From: RPQJ01 sp963754125
GTDB lineage: Bacteria > Pseudomonadota > Gammaproteobacteria > Steroidobacterales > Steroidobacteraceae
DNA length: 64,000 nt
Assembly: GCA_963754125.1 (NCBI GenBank)
Contig: CAVWEX010000014.1
Coordinates: 186,001-250,000, forward strand
Reading direction: 5' to 3'
The notes beneath the pieces were generated by a model, which saw nothing but the letters and a program-made list of their open reading frames with translations, was not told where the DNA came from and made no database searches. A program made the position numbers and the translations under genes. Positions 36,957-47,109 of this stretch are shown piece by piece. Each line of letters starts with the position of its first letter. Within the stretch, counting starts at the first letter, position 1.

Positions 36957-38390
36957 ATGAGGCGATCGAGCGCCCAGCGCCGCCTGCTGGCGGCGGCGGT
37001 GCAGGCCCTGCTGGCGACCGGCGTGGCTTCCACGGCTTCGGCAGCGACCTCGGAATTCAAGCCCTGGGTCGGCGCGGCGATCGGCTACATCAACAACCTC
37101 AACCTGAATCCTCCCGGCCAGACGCAGACCAGCGACTTTGTAGCGAGAGGCCGAGGCAGGTTTCCTCGCGAATTACCGCACGCAGCGCGCCCAGGGCGCG
37201 TTGCGTTATCGCTGGCGCGGCCTCAACTACCTCGAAGAGAACGAGTACGACGCGAGCTTCCACAACCTCTCGGCGAGCGGCCAGGTCGCGGTGGTCCAGG
37301 ATCTTTTCTACGTCCGCGGCGGCGCCTTCTACGGACAGGCGCTCGTCAACCCGGCGGGCTCCGCGAGCTTCGGCAACTACTTCCAGTCGGGCAACCTGCG
37401 CGACAGCTGGGGCTGGAACGTGAGCCCGGTCCTCGCGAAGGATTTCGGCTACGCGACTTTTACGGCCCAGTACGACTACGGCCGCGTGTTCTTCGACGAC
37501 CAGGGGCCGAACCAACCGAGCGACGACTCGACCAACCAGTCGCTCTACGTATCCCTGGGCACTTCCGACCGCCGCGAGCAGGTCACCTGGCGCACCTTCT
37601 ACCGTTCGACCCGAACGGAATACGAGTCGTTCTTCCCCTACCGCTATGACCAGGCCGGCCGTGGACCTGGGCGTGCGGGTGAGCCGCGACCTGCGCCTCG
37701 TCGGCGAATACGGGATCGAGACGGACCTGACCGTGGACACGACCAGCGGCGGCCTCGACTCGACTTACTGGAACGTGGGTTTCATCTACGAGCCCGACGA
37801 GCGCAATCGCCTCGAGGCGCGCACCGGCGAACGGTTCTTCGGAACGAGCTATTTCCTCAGCCTCCGGCACCGGGCGCGCTACCTGACCTTGAGGGCGGCG
37901 CTACAGCGAGAACCCCACGACCAACAGCAGCCGTCGCGTGGGGTTCGGCGAGGACCTGCCGCCCGGGGAAATTCCGGATTTTCCGGACTTCCCCGACTCC
38001 GGCGAGACCGCGGCCGAGCCATTCATTTCCAAGCGCGCCACGGCCTCCGCGTCCTACGAGGGTTCGCGCAACGTGGTCACGCTGTCCTTCACCGACGAGG
38101 AGCAGGACTACATCCAGACCACCCGCGTGGTGGATACCCAGGACTGGTCCTTGAGCCTCAACCGCGACCTCAACCCGGACTCCTCGGTGCGCGTCTGGTT
38201 TTCGCAGCGTGACCGCGATGAGACGCCGGGCCGGGCAACCCGCGACCAGACGCTGGCCGCGCGCTACAACCGCGAGGTCGCGCGCGACCTCACGCTGTCG
38301 GCCGAGACGGCCTACACCTGGCGCACGCCCGAGGACCGCGCCACGGCCGAGGGCTGGTGGATCGGCCTCAGGGTCCGCAAGGACTTCTGA
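36957..38390 (+). CDS. XrtA-system outer-membrane beta-barrel protein, three frame breaks
   Basis: About 477 residues are readable across frames. A signal peptide ends at VASTASA, followed by SEFKPWVGAAIGYINNLNLN. The remainder consists of alternating amphipathic strands such as LFYVRGGAFYGQALVNP and YWNVGFIYEPDERNRLEART, ending in GWWIGLRVRKDF with a C-terminal Phe typical of outer-membrane proteins. It matches by position and pattern the barrel protein found after the tyrosine kinase in exosortase-A loci, probably the export pore partner of the Wza-like lipoprotein. Extra bases near 37140, 37660 and 37900 break the frame; three insertions restore 3n. Confidence 0.85.
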
Positions 38391-38416
38391 TCCCCGCCCC
38401 ACGTCGCACCCGCCCC

Positions 38417-39328
38417 ATGTACCTGCAAGGCTCGCCGTCCGTCGCGGAAGGCATCGTCAATGCGATGACGGTGGACGTCGAGGACTACTTCCAGGTCGCG
38501 GCATTCGAGGATCGAATCACCCGCAGCGACTGGGATCGTTGGCCCTGCCGCGTGGACGCCAACACCCACAAGGTGCTCGACGTCTTCGCCGAACACGGCG
38601 TCAAGGGGACGTTCTTCATGCTCGGCTGGGTCGCCGAGCGCTACCCGGCCCTGCTGCGACGACTCGTGGCCGAGGGTCACGAGATCGCGAGCCACGGCTA
38701 CGACCACACGCGCGTGAACGAGCTCGACCGCGACCAGCTCCGCGAGGACCTGCTGCGCACCAAGGGGCTGCTCGAGCAGATCGCAGGCACGGCGGTGCTC
38801 GGGTACCGGGCGCCGAGCTACTCCATCGGAGAGCGCAATCTCTGGGCGCTCGACGTGGTGCAGGAAACCGGCCACCTGTACAGCTCGAGCATCTATCCGA
38901 TCCGCCACGACCTGTACGGCATGCCCGACGCGCCGCGCTTTCCCTTCCGGCTGCGCCCCGATGCGATCCTCGAGATCCCGGTCACCACGTTGCGGGTCGC
39001 GGAGCGCAATTTTCCCTGCGGCGGCGGCGGATACTTCCGGCTCATGCCGTACCCGCTGTATCGCTGGGCGATGCGCCGGGTGAACGACGTGGATCGCCAG
39101 TCCGGCATGTTCTATTTCCATCCCTGGGAGATCGACCCGTCGCAGCCACGGGTCGAGGGCGCCTCGTTGCGCTCGCGCTTCCGGCACTACGTCAACCTCG
39201 ACACGATGGAGGCGCGCCTGCATCGCCTGCTCGGCGACTTCCGCTGGGGTCGCATGGACGAGGTGTTCGGCGTGCGCAGTGCCGCAGCCACGCATGACGG
39301 AGCGACCGCGACATGTGCGGCATCGTAG
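38417..39328 (+). CDS. XrtA-associated polysaccharide deacetylase (DUF3473 type)
   Basis: The 303-residue carbohydrate esterase family 4 protein has the catalytic-base motif MTVDVEDYFQVAAFED near residue 20 and the metal-binding HxxxH motif EIASHGYDHTRVNELDRDQL. The substrate loop is VLGYRAPSYSIGERNLWALD, and the DUF3473 tail has MFYFHPWEIDPSQPR. Exosortase-A loci nearly always carry this deacetylase, expected to remove N-acetyl groups from the polymer. No clear signal peptide is seen. The last 16 bases overlap the following amidotransferase gene, so translation is coupled. The frame is intact. Confidence 0.9.
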   Translation: MYLQGSPSVAEGIVNAMTVDVEDYFQVAAFEDRITRSDWDRWPCRVDANTHKVLDVFAEHGVKGTFFMLGWVAERYPALLRRLVAEGHEIASHGYDHTRVNELDRDQLREDLLRTKGLLEQIAGTAVLGYRAPSYSIGERNLWALDVVQETGHLYSSSIYPIRHDLYGMPDAPRFPFRLRPDAILEIPVTTLRVAERNFPCGGGGYFRLMPYPLYRWAMRRVNDVDRQSGMFYFHPWEIDPSQPRVEGASLRSRFRHYVNLDTMEARLHRLLGDFRWGRMDEVFGVRSAAATHDGATATCAAS

Positions 39329-41258
39329 GGATCGCCCGGGGGCCGGGCGAGGCGCCCGTGACCGTCGCGGACGTGCGTCGCATGGCCGACGCGATCGTGC
39401 ACCGCGGGCCGGACGACGAGGGGTTCCACGCCGACGGCAACGTCGTGATCGGCATGCGACGCCTTTCCATCATCGATCTCGCCGGTGGGCACCAGCCGAT
39501 CTCGAACGAGGACGGCACGGTCACGGTCGTCTGCAACGGCGAGATCTACAACTTCCGTGCGCTGCGCGCGGACCTGCAGGCGCGGGGGCACGCTTCAGGA
39601 CGGGCAGCGATGCCGAGGTGCTCGTGCACCTCTACGAGGAGTACGGCGACGACTTCCTCACGCACGTCTCGGGCATGTACGGGTTCGCGCTCTGGGACGC
39701 GCGCCGCCGGCGCCTCACGCTGGCGCGCGACCGGCTCGGCCAGAAGCCGCTGTACTACCGGGTGACGGGCCGCGGCATCGCCTTCGCCTCCGAGGTCAAG
39801 GCGCTGCTCAAGGCTCCCGGCATCAGCGCCGGCATCGATCGCGACGCGCTGCGCGAGCATCTCGCCATCGGCTACTGCGTGGCGCCTCGCACGATCTTCG
39901 AAGGGGTGCGCAAGCTGCCGCCGGCGACGCGTCTCGTCTGGGATGCCGACGGCGTCGCCACCGACCGCTACTGGGACCTGCCGCGACGGGTACGCACGGA
40001 CTGGACCGCAGACCAGTGGGTCGAGGCGGTGCGGACCGAGCTGCGCCGTGCGGTGGCCGACCACATGGTCAGCGACGTCCCGATCGGTGCGTTCCTGAGC
40101 GGTGGCATCGACTCGAGCGCCGTCGTGGCCCTCATGGCCGAGCAGAGCACCCTGCCGGTCAACACCTACTCGATCGGTTACGGCGGCTCGGCGACGTCCG
40201 ACTACTTCAACGAGCTCCAGTACGCGGGGCAGGTCGCCCGGCTGTTCAGGACCAACCACCACGAGATCGTGGTTGCGCCGGACGTTGCCCGGTTGTTGCC
40301 GAGGCTGCTCTGGCACGTCGAGGAACCGATCTCCGACAGCGCCGTCGCGACCACCTTCCTCGTTGCCGAGCTCGCGGCGAAGTCGGTCAAGGTCATCCTC
40401 TCCGGCGTCGGCGGCGACGAGCTGTTCGCCGGATACCGCCGCTACCTCGGTGATCACTACCAGCGCCGGTTCCGGCGCCTGCCCGGGTGGGTGCGCCAGC
40501 AGGTGGTCCAGCCGCTCGCCCGCGCGCTGCCGAGCGGCCGGCAGAACCGCGTCATGGACCTCGCGCGCTATGCGCGCAAGTTCATCCAGGCCAGCGATCT
40601 CTCATGGCAGGACCAGTACCGGCTCTACATCGAGATCCTTGCGCGGGACCAGGTCGCCGACCTGCTCGTCGACGGCGCGCACGCCGGGGCGACGCTCGAG
40701 GACGGGTTCGACCGCGTGCTCGCCTCCGAGACCGCGGACGACGTGCTGCTGCGCCTGATGCGCGTGGACGCGCAGACGCAGCTGCCGGAAGACCTGCTGC
40801 TGCTCACGGACAAGATCACCATGGCGACCTCGATCGAATGCCGCGTGCCGTTCCTCGACGATCGGCTCGTCGAGCTCGCGGCGCAGGTGCCCGCCGCGAC
40901 CAAGCTCGGCCAGGGCCAGCTCAAGCAACTGCTGAAGCAGTCGCTGCGCGGCGTGCTGCCGGATGAAATCCTCGACCGCGGCAAGCGTGGATTCGGCGCG
41001 CCCATGGGCGAGTGGTTCAAGCGCGACCTGCGGCCGCTGCGCGAGGCGCTGCTCAATCCCGCCGTCGTCGAATCGCGCGGCTACCTGAGTGCCGCGGGCG
41101 TCCAGTCCGTGCTGCAGGCCCACGACGCGAACCGCGAGGACTACTCGGACCTGCTGCTGGTCCTGATGAACCTGGAGATCTGGTGTCGACTGTTCGTGGA
41201 CCAGCGATCCGTAGAGGACGTGGCCGGCGAGCTTTCGGAACGGGCGCGGGCCGCGTGA
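39313..41258 (+). CDS. XrtA-associated asparagine-synthase-type amidotransferase (first copy), one frame break
   Basis: This is a class II glutamine amidotransferase of about 648 codons. The N-terminus MCGIVGIARG has the catalytic Cys2, followed by IVHRGPDDEGFH, MRRLSIIDLAGGHQPI and CNGEIYNFR (glutaminase). The synthetase half follows with GAFLSGGIDSSAVVALMAEQ (PP-loop), ILSGVGGDELFAGYRRYLGD and ECRVPFLDDRLVELA. It should move ammonia from glutamine to an acyl-adenylate; in EPS loci the target is probably a sugar carboxylate such as glucuronate. A missing base near 39592 breaks the frame (GHA-FRTGSDAEV), the only clear deletion rather than insertion. It ends in a GTGA overlap with xrtA. Confidence 0.9.
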
Positions 41259-42787
41259 CCGGACCCGGGAAGCAGCGCGTCATGCACAGGTTGTTCTCCA
41301 CCCCGATGGCCCGCATGGCGCTGGTCGTGCTGCTCGCCGCCGCCGTCGTGCTGGTCTTCCGCGACAGCTTCGCGAGCATGTTCGAGCTCTGGTCGCTGAG
41401 CAGTTACCAGCACGCCTACATCGTGCCGCCGATGTCGCTGCTGCTGCTCTGGATGGCGCGCCGCGAGTTCACGGCGGAGCCGCTGCGCGGCAGCGCCCTC
41501 GGGCTCGTGCTGCTCGCCGCGCTCGCGGTGCTGTGGCTCGGTGCGCGCGCGTCGGCCGTGCAGGCGGTCGAACACCTTGCGATCGTCGGGATGATCATCG
41601 CGGTCGTGTTCGCGGTGGTGGGCTGGCCGGCGTTCAGGACCATCGCTTTCCCGGTGCTGTTCCTGCTGGCGGCGGTGCCGATCGGCGAGGAGCTGACGCC
41701 CGTGCTCATGGGCGCGACGGCCGACGTGTCCGAGCGCCTGCTCGGCATCCTCGGCGTGCCGACGCTGCGGGAGGGCATGTTCTTCACGCTGCCCGGCGGC
41801 AACTTCGAGGTGGCCGAGATCTGCGCAGGCCTGCGCTACCTGATGGCGGGAACGGTGACGGCGCTGCTGTTCGCGTACCTGAATTTCAATCGATGGGGGA
41901 AGCGGATCGCATTCACCCTCGTCGCGGCCGTGAGCTTCGTGGTCGCGAACGGCGTGCGCGCGTTCATCACCATGCTGGTGGCGTCGGCGACCAACGGCCG
42001 GCTGCTCGGCGGCCAGGACCACATCTATTTCGGCATGGTGCTGTTCGCCGCACTGCTGGTGGCGCTGCTGTGGTTCGGAATGAAGCTGGCCGACCCGGCG
42101 CCGCCGAAACGCGAGTACGCGCCCGCCGATGCGTCGCGGTTCCGGCCCGCGCACGTCGCCGGCTACGCCGCCGCCGCGTTCGCGCTGTTGGGCGCGGCCG
42201 CCGCGCTGCAGGCGTCGCACGAGGCAAACGGCGCTGCGCTTCTCGAGGCGCGACTGCCTGCGCTCGACGGCTGCACGGGTCCGATGGAGTGGACCGCTCC
42301 CTGGCAGCCCGAGCTGGTCGGTGCCGACGTCGAGACGCAGGCGTCCTACCGCTGCGGCCCACTGCAGCTGCACGTGTATCTCGCTTCCTACGGCCACCAG
42401 GCTCAGGGCAAGGAACTCATCAGTGCGCAGAACCACCTCGTCCCGTTCGACTGGCGGCAATACACCCGGCAGCGGGCGAGGACGCTGGAGATTGCGCCCG
42501 GCTCGAACGTGGACATCAACGAGACTCGCGTGGCGATCACCGGCCGGAACGTGCTCGCCTGGCACTGGTACGACGTGAACGGCAGGCCCTCGCAAACTCG
42601 TTCGCGGACCAAGCTCAACGAGGCGCTCCAGGCGCTGGACCCGGTCGGCGTGGTGTCCTCGGTGCGCATGGTGGCGGTGAGCTCGGAGGGCGACGACTTC
42701 GACGCGATGCGCACGCTGCTCGAGTCGCAGGTTCGCACGCTCTGGCCGCTGCTGGCCGAGGAGCCCCGCCGCAGCGACAGGGAGTGA
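41255..42787 (+). CDS. xrtA: Exosortase A fused to an EpsI (DUF3485) domain
   Basis: The 510-residue inner-membrane transpeptidase family protein has about eight helices. It carries the exosortase catalytic set: Cys190 in FEVAEICAGLRYLMAG, Arg235 in VANGVRAFITML and His256 in GGQDHIYFGMVLF. After the last helix (HVAGYAAAAFALLGAAAALQ) a periplasmic EpsI domain of about 200 residues follows (LDGCTGPMEWTAPWQPEL to VSSVRMVAVSSEGDDF). XrtA recognises PEP-CTERM sorting tails; no such tail is present in any protein of this window. GTG 41255 overlaps the previous stop, with ATG 41282 as an alternative. Confidence 0.93.
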   Translation: MTGPGKQRVMHRLFSTPMARMALVVLLAAAVVLVFRDSFASMFELWSLSSYQHAYIVPPMSLLLLWMARREFTAEPLRGSALGLVLLAALAVLWLGARASAVQAVEHLAIVGMIIAVVFAVVGWPAFRTIAFPVLFLLAAVPIGEELTPVLMGATADVSERLLGILGVPTLREGMFFTLPGGNFEVAEICAGLRYLMAGTVTALLFAYLNFNRWGKRIAFTLVAAVSFVVANGVRAFITMLVASATNGRLLGGQDHIYFGMVLFAALLVALLWFGMKLADPAPPKREYAPADASRFRPAHVAGYAAAAFALLGAAAALQASHEANGAALLEARLPALDGCTGPMEWTAPWQPELVGADVETQASYRCGPLQLHVYLASYGHQAQGKELISAQNHLVPFDWRQYTRQRARTLEIAPGSNVDINETRVAITGRNVLAWHWYDVNGRPSQTRSRTKLNEALQALDPVGVVSSVRMVAVSSEGDDFDAMRTLLESQVRTLWPLLAEEPRRSDRE

Positions 42788-42789
42788 AC

Positions 42790-43965
42790 ATGGCGGCTTC
42801 CTCCGCGGCCGCGGTCCCGCTGATCGCACACATCGTGTTCCGCTTCGACTACGGCGGCCTCGAGAACGGCATCGTGAATCTCGTCAACCGCCTGCCGGCC
42901 AACCGCTTCCGGCACGCCATCGTGGCGCTCGACGGCGTGGGTGAGGACTTCCGCCGCCGGTTGCAGCGCCCGGACGTGCCGGTGCTCTCGATCGGCAAGC
43001 GGCCCGGCAAGGACCTGCCGTCCTACTACCGCATGTGGCGGACGCTGCGTCGGCTGCGCCCGGACCTCGTTCACACGCGCAACCTCGGCACGCTGGACAT
43101 GCAGCTCGCGGCCGCCGCGGCCGGCGTGCGCCGCCGCGTCCATGGCGAGCATGGCTGGTCGCCGGCCGATCCTCAGGGCCTCGACCCGCGCAACCTGCGG
43201 CGGCGACGCCTGCTGCGCGCGCTGCCGCAGGGCTACGTGGCGATGTCCCGCGACATCGCGCGCTGGCTCGAGCAGCGCATCGGGGTGCCTGCGGAGCGAA
43301 TCCGCCAGCTCTACAGCGGCGTGGACACCGGACGGTTCCGTCCCGACGGACCCGTGCCCGCCGACCTTCCCTGGGCGAGGAGCCCGGGCGCCGGCGCGTC
43401 GCCGCTCATCCTCGGCTCGGTCGGCCGCTTCGATCCCATCAAGAACCACGCCGGCCTGCTGCGTGCGTTCCGTACAATCCTTGAACGACATCCCGATTGG
43501 CGGGGCCGGGTCCGCCTCATAATCGCCGGCGACGGCCCGCTGCGAGGCGAGCTCACGTCGCTGGCCCGGGAGCTCGGACTCGACGACTCGGTCTGGTTTC
43601 CCGGCGCACGGTCGGACGTGCCTGAGCTGATGCGCGCCCTGGACGTGTTCGTGCTGCCCTCGATCAACGAAGGCATCTCCAATACGATCCTGGAGGCCAT
43701 GGCGACGGGACGCCCGGTGGTCGCGGGCAGGGCAGGGGGCAATCCCGAACTCATCGTGGACGGGCTCACGGGCGCCCTCTACGACCCGGGTGACCCGAAC
43801 GGGCTGGCGACGGCCGTGGAGCAGTACGTGCAGCAGGCAGAACTCAGGCGATCCCACGGCGAGGCCGCGCGCCAGCGCGTCGTCGAGCAGTTCAGCCTCG
43901 ATGCGATGGTTGCTCGCTACAGCGAGTTTTACGACGACGTGCTCGGCCGGCGACCGGCCGGCTGA
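42790..43965 (+). CDS. XrtA-associated GT4 glycosyltransferase (sugar transferase, PEP-CTERM group 2 type)
   Basis: The 391-residue GT-B glycosyltransferase has N-terminal IAHIVFRFDYGGLENGIVNL, DLVHTRNLGTLDMQLAAAAA, SPLILGSVGRFDPIKNHAGL (start of the nucleotide-binding half), RLIIAGDGPLRGEL and the retaining-GT4 motif VFVLPSINEGISNTILEAMA. The FRFDYGGLENG start and the position directly after xrtA match the exosortase-associated group. It adds a sugar to the lipid-linked repeat unit on the cytosolic face. The ATG at 42790 lies 2 bp after the xrtA stop. Confidence 0.9.
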   Translation: MAASSAAAVPLIAHIVFRFDYGGLENGIVNLVNRLPANRFRHAIVALDGVGEDFRRRLQRPDVPVLSIGKRPGKDLPSYYRMWRTLRRLRPDLVHTRNLGTLDMQLAAAAAGVRRRVHGEHGWSPADPQGLDPRNLRRRRLLRALPQGYVAMSRDIARWLEQRIGVPAERIRQLYSGVDTGRFRPDGPVPADLPWARSPGAGASPLILGSVGRFDPIKNHAGLLRAFRTILERHPDWRGRVRLIIAGDGPLRGELTSLARELGLDDSVWFPGARSDVPELMRALDVFVLPSINEGISNTILEAMATGRPVVAGRAGGNPELIVDGLTGALYDPGDPNGLATAVEQYVQQAELRRSHGEAARQRVVEQFSLDAMVARYSEFYDDVLGRRPAG

Positions 43966-43986
43966 GCTCCAACGGCAGACCCGAAC

Positions 43987-45929
43987 ATGTGCGGCATCAC
44001 CGGCATCGTTGACCTCCGAGGCGACCGCTCCATCGACGAAGCGGTCCTGCGGCGCATGAACGGCCTCCTGACCCACCGCGGACCGGACGGCGACGGCTTC
44101 CATTTCTCGCCGGGCGTCGGCCTCGGCCACCGCCGCCTCTCGATCATCGACCTCGAGGGCGGCCGCCAGCCGCTCTACAACGAGGACGGCTCGGTGGTGG
44201 TGACGTTCAACGGCGAGATCTTCAACTTCATGGAGGTCGAGACCGAGCTGCTCGCGCGCGGCCACACCTTCCGCACCCGCAGCGACACCGAGGTCATCGT
44301 CCATGCCTGGGAGGAGTGGGGCGCGGAGTGCCTCAGCCGCTTCAATGGAATGTTTGCGTTCGCGGTCTGGGACGAGCGGCAGAAGACGCTGTTCATCGCC
44401 CGCGACCGCCTCGGCGTCAAGCCGCTGTACTACGCCGAGACCGCGGACGGCCGGCTGGTGTTCGGCTCCGAGCTCAAGGCGATCATGGCCGTGCCCGGGG
44501 ATGCCGCGCCGCATCGACCCGCGCGCGGTCGAGGAGTACTTCACCTTCGGCTACGTGCCCGATCCGAAGACGATCTACCAGGACGTACAGAAGCTCGAGC
44601 CCGGCGCCTACCTGCTGCACGTGCGCGGGCAGCGCAAGCTCGAGCCGGTGCGGTACTGGGACGTGCCGCTGGCCGGCGAGCGCCGGCCCGCGGGCTCGCC
44701 GGAATCGTGGGAGGGGGAGTTGCGCGAGCGGCTGCGCGAGGCCGTGCGCAAGCGCCTCGTCTCGGACGTGCCGCTCGGCGCCTTCCTCTCGGGCGGCATC
44801 GACTCGAGCGCCGTCGTCGCGATGATGCGCGAGATCGGCGCCGGCAAGATCCTGACCTGCTCGATCGGCTTCAAGGAGCCGCAGTACGACGAGTCGCAGT
44901 ACGCGCGCATGGTCGCCGAGGCGAAGCAGACCGATCACAAGGCCGAGGTCGTCGAGGCCTCCGACTACAGCCTGCTCGACCAGCTGGTCGGCATCTACGA
45001 CGAGCCCTATGCCGACAGCTCGGCGATCCCGACCTACCGGGTCTGCCAGCTCGCGCGCAAGCACGTCACGGTGGCGCTCTCGGGCGACGGCGGCGACGAG
45101 GATTTCATCGGCTACCGTCGCTACAAGCTGTTCGCGATGGAGGAGGCGGTGCGCAGCCGCGTGCCCGCGGGCGTGCGCCGGGCCGTGTTCGGCCCGCTCG
45201 GCCGCTGGTATCCGAAGCTCGACTGGGCGCCGCGCTTCGTGCGTGGCAAGACCACCTTCCAGGCGCTCGCACGCGGCACGGTGGACGCCTACCTGCACGG
45301 CGTGTCGATCTGCTCGCAGGAGATGCGCGCGCAGCTCTTCTCGCCGGCGTTCCGGCGCGAGCTGCAGGGCTACGACGCGAGCGAGGTGTTCCACGGCCAC
45401 GCGCGCGGCAAGTCCTTCGACGATCCGCTCGTCGCTCGTGCAGTACCTCGACTACAAGACCTACCTGCCGGGCGACATCCTGACCAAGGTGGACCGCGCC
45501 AGCATGGCGCACAGCCTCGAGGTGCGTACGCCGTTCCTCGACTACGAGTTCGTCGAGTGGGCGGCCAGCCTGCCCGCGGAGGTCAAGCTGCGCGGCGGCG
45601 AGGGCAAGCACGTCCTCAAGAAGGCGCTCGAGCCCGTGCTGCCGCGCGAGGTGCTGTACCGCTCGAAGATGGGCTTCGCGGTGCCGATCGACGTGTGGTT
45701 CCGCGGCTCGCTCAAGGAACGCCTCGCCGCGACCATCAAGGGGCCGCGGCTCGCGGAGTCCGGCATCTTCGACCCGGCCGAGCTTGCGCGCATGGTGGAC
45801 GATCACCACTCCGGCCGCCGCGATTACAGCGCGCCGCTGTGGACGCTGCTGATGTTCGACGGTTTCCTGCGGCAGCACGAGGCGGCCGGCGAGGCGGGAC
45901 CCTTGCCCGGGACCCGCACGGCGGCGTGA
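43987..45929 (+). CDS. XrtA-associated asparagine-synthase-type amidotransferase (second copy), two frame breaks
   Basis: This is a second class II amidotransferase of about 647 codons. The N-terminus is MCGITGIVDLRGDRSIDEAV with Cys2, then LLTHRGPDGDGFHF and FNGEIFNFMEVE. The synthetase half has LGAFLSGGIDSSAVVAMMRE, VALSGDGGDEDFIGYRRYKL and EVRTPFLDYEFVEWAASL. It is closer to the canonical exosortase-associated amidotransferase than to housekeeping AsnB. Extra bases near 44510 (VPGDA/MPRRID) and 45436 (KSFDDP/LVQYLDYK) break the frame, and the length of 3n+2 fits. It lies between two glycosyltransferase genes. The substrate is unknown, probably an uronic acid in the polymer. Confidence 0.9.
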
Positions 45930-45933
45930 CGGC

Positions 45934-47109
45934 GTGCGCGTCCTCAGCGTCTGCCGCTACCTGCCGGACCCGGGCAGCCCGGCCGCCGGTGGCTTCGTGT
46001 TCGCTCGCCTGGCCGCCATGGCGGCCCTCACCCCGGTCACGATGCTGCAACCGGTGCCGTATTTCCCCGTGCTGCGGCCGCTGCCCGGCTGGGCACGCGA
46101 GCCGGGTCACGAGCATGCCGGCCGTCGCATCGAGCACGCCCCGATGTTCTACCTGCCGGGCGTCCTGAAATCGCTCGATGCGACATGGCTCGAACGGGCC
46201 GTGCAGCGCGTCCTGCCGCGTCTCGGCGGTGGCGGCGCGTTCGACGTGGTGGACGCGCACTTCGGCTATCCGGACGGTGTCGGCTGCGTGCGAATGGCGC
46301 GTCGCCGGTCGCTGCCGGTGTTCGTCACCGTGCGCGGCCTCGAGACGGATGTGGTCGAGGATCCTCGGACCGGCCCGAAGCTCGTGCAGGCGCTCAACGA
46401 GGCCACCGGGGTGATCAGCGTCAGCCACTCGCTGCGCGACCTGCTGGTGGACCGCGGCGTGCAGGACGGGCAGTTCCAGGTGATCCCGAACGCGGTGGAC
46501 CGCGGGCGATTCCGGCCCGGGGACCCGGGCGAGGCGCGACGGACGCTCGGATTGCCCGTGGATGTCCCTCTGATCGTATGCGTCGGCAATCTCATCGAGC
46601 TCAAGCGCCATCACGTGCTGATCGAGGCGTTCGCTCGGCTGCGCGCGTCGCTGCCGACGGTCCAGCTCGCGATCGTCGGCGGCGGCGAGGCGGAGCCGGT
46701 GTACGAGGCCAGGCTGCGAAGGCTGGCGGAGACTTGCGGCCTCGGCGCGGCGGTGCGATTCGTCGGTCGCATCCCGTCGGCCGAGGTGGCGCGCTGGCTG
46801 CAGGCCGCGGACGTGTTCGCGCTCGCGACCTCACGCGAGGGTTGCTGCAATGCCATCCTCGAGGCGCTCGCAGCCGGACGACCGGTGGTGACCACGCCCG
46901 CGGGCGACAACGCGCACTTCGTGCGCGACGGCGAGAACGGCTGCATCGTGCCGATCGACGATGCCCACGCGACCGCCGTGGCGCTCGAGCGCGCGATGTC
47001 GCGCAATGACTGGGACGCGCAGGCGATCTCGGCGGGGCTCGCGGTCGGCGGCTGGGACGACGTCGCCCGTGGCGTGCTCGGCTTCTTCCGGGAGCGCGTG
47101 GCGGCATGA
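45934..47109 (+). CDS. GT4 glycosyltransferase
   Basis: The 391-residue GT-B enzyme starts at GTG 45934, 4 bp after the amidotransferase. Motifs are RVLSVCRYLPDPGSPAAGGF, FDVVDAHFGYPDGVGCVRMA, VSHSLRDLLVDRGV, VIPNAVDRGRFRPGD, PLIVCVGNLIELKRHHVLIE and the donor-site ALATSREGCCNAILEALAAG. Sugar specificity cannot be inferred. It ends in an ATGA overlap with the next glycosyltransferase gene, so both are coupled and likely add successive sugars. Confidence 0.87.
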   Translation: MRVLSVCRYLPDPGSPAAGGFVFARLAAMAALTPVTMLQPVPYFPVLRPLPGWAREPGHEHAGRRIEHAPMFYLPGVLKSLDATWLERAVQRVLPRLGGGGAFDVVDAHFGYPDGVGCVRMARRRSLPVFVTVRGLETDVVEDPRTGPKLVQALNEATGVISVSHSLRDLLVDRGVQDGQFQVIPNAVDRGRFRPGDPGEARRTLGLPVDVPLIVCVGNLIELKRHHVLIEAFARLRASLPTVQLAIVGGGEAEPVYEARLRRLAETCGLGAAVRFVGRIPSAEVARWLQAADVFALATSREGCCNAILEALAAGRPVVTTPAGDNAHFVRDGENGCIVPIDDAHATAVALERAMSRNDWDAQAISAGLAVGGWDDVARGVLGFFRERVAA

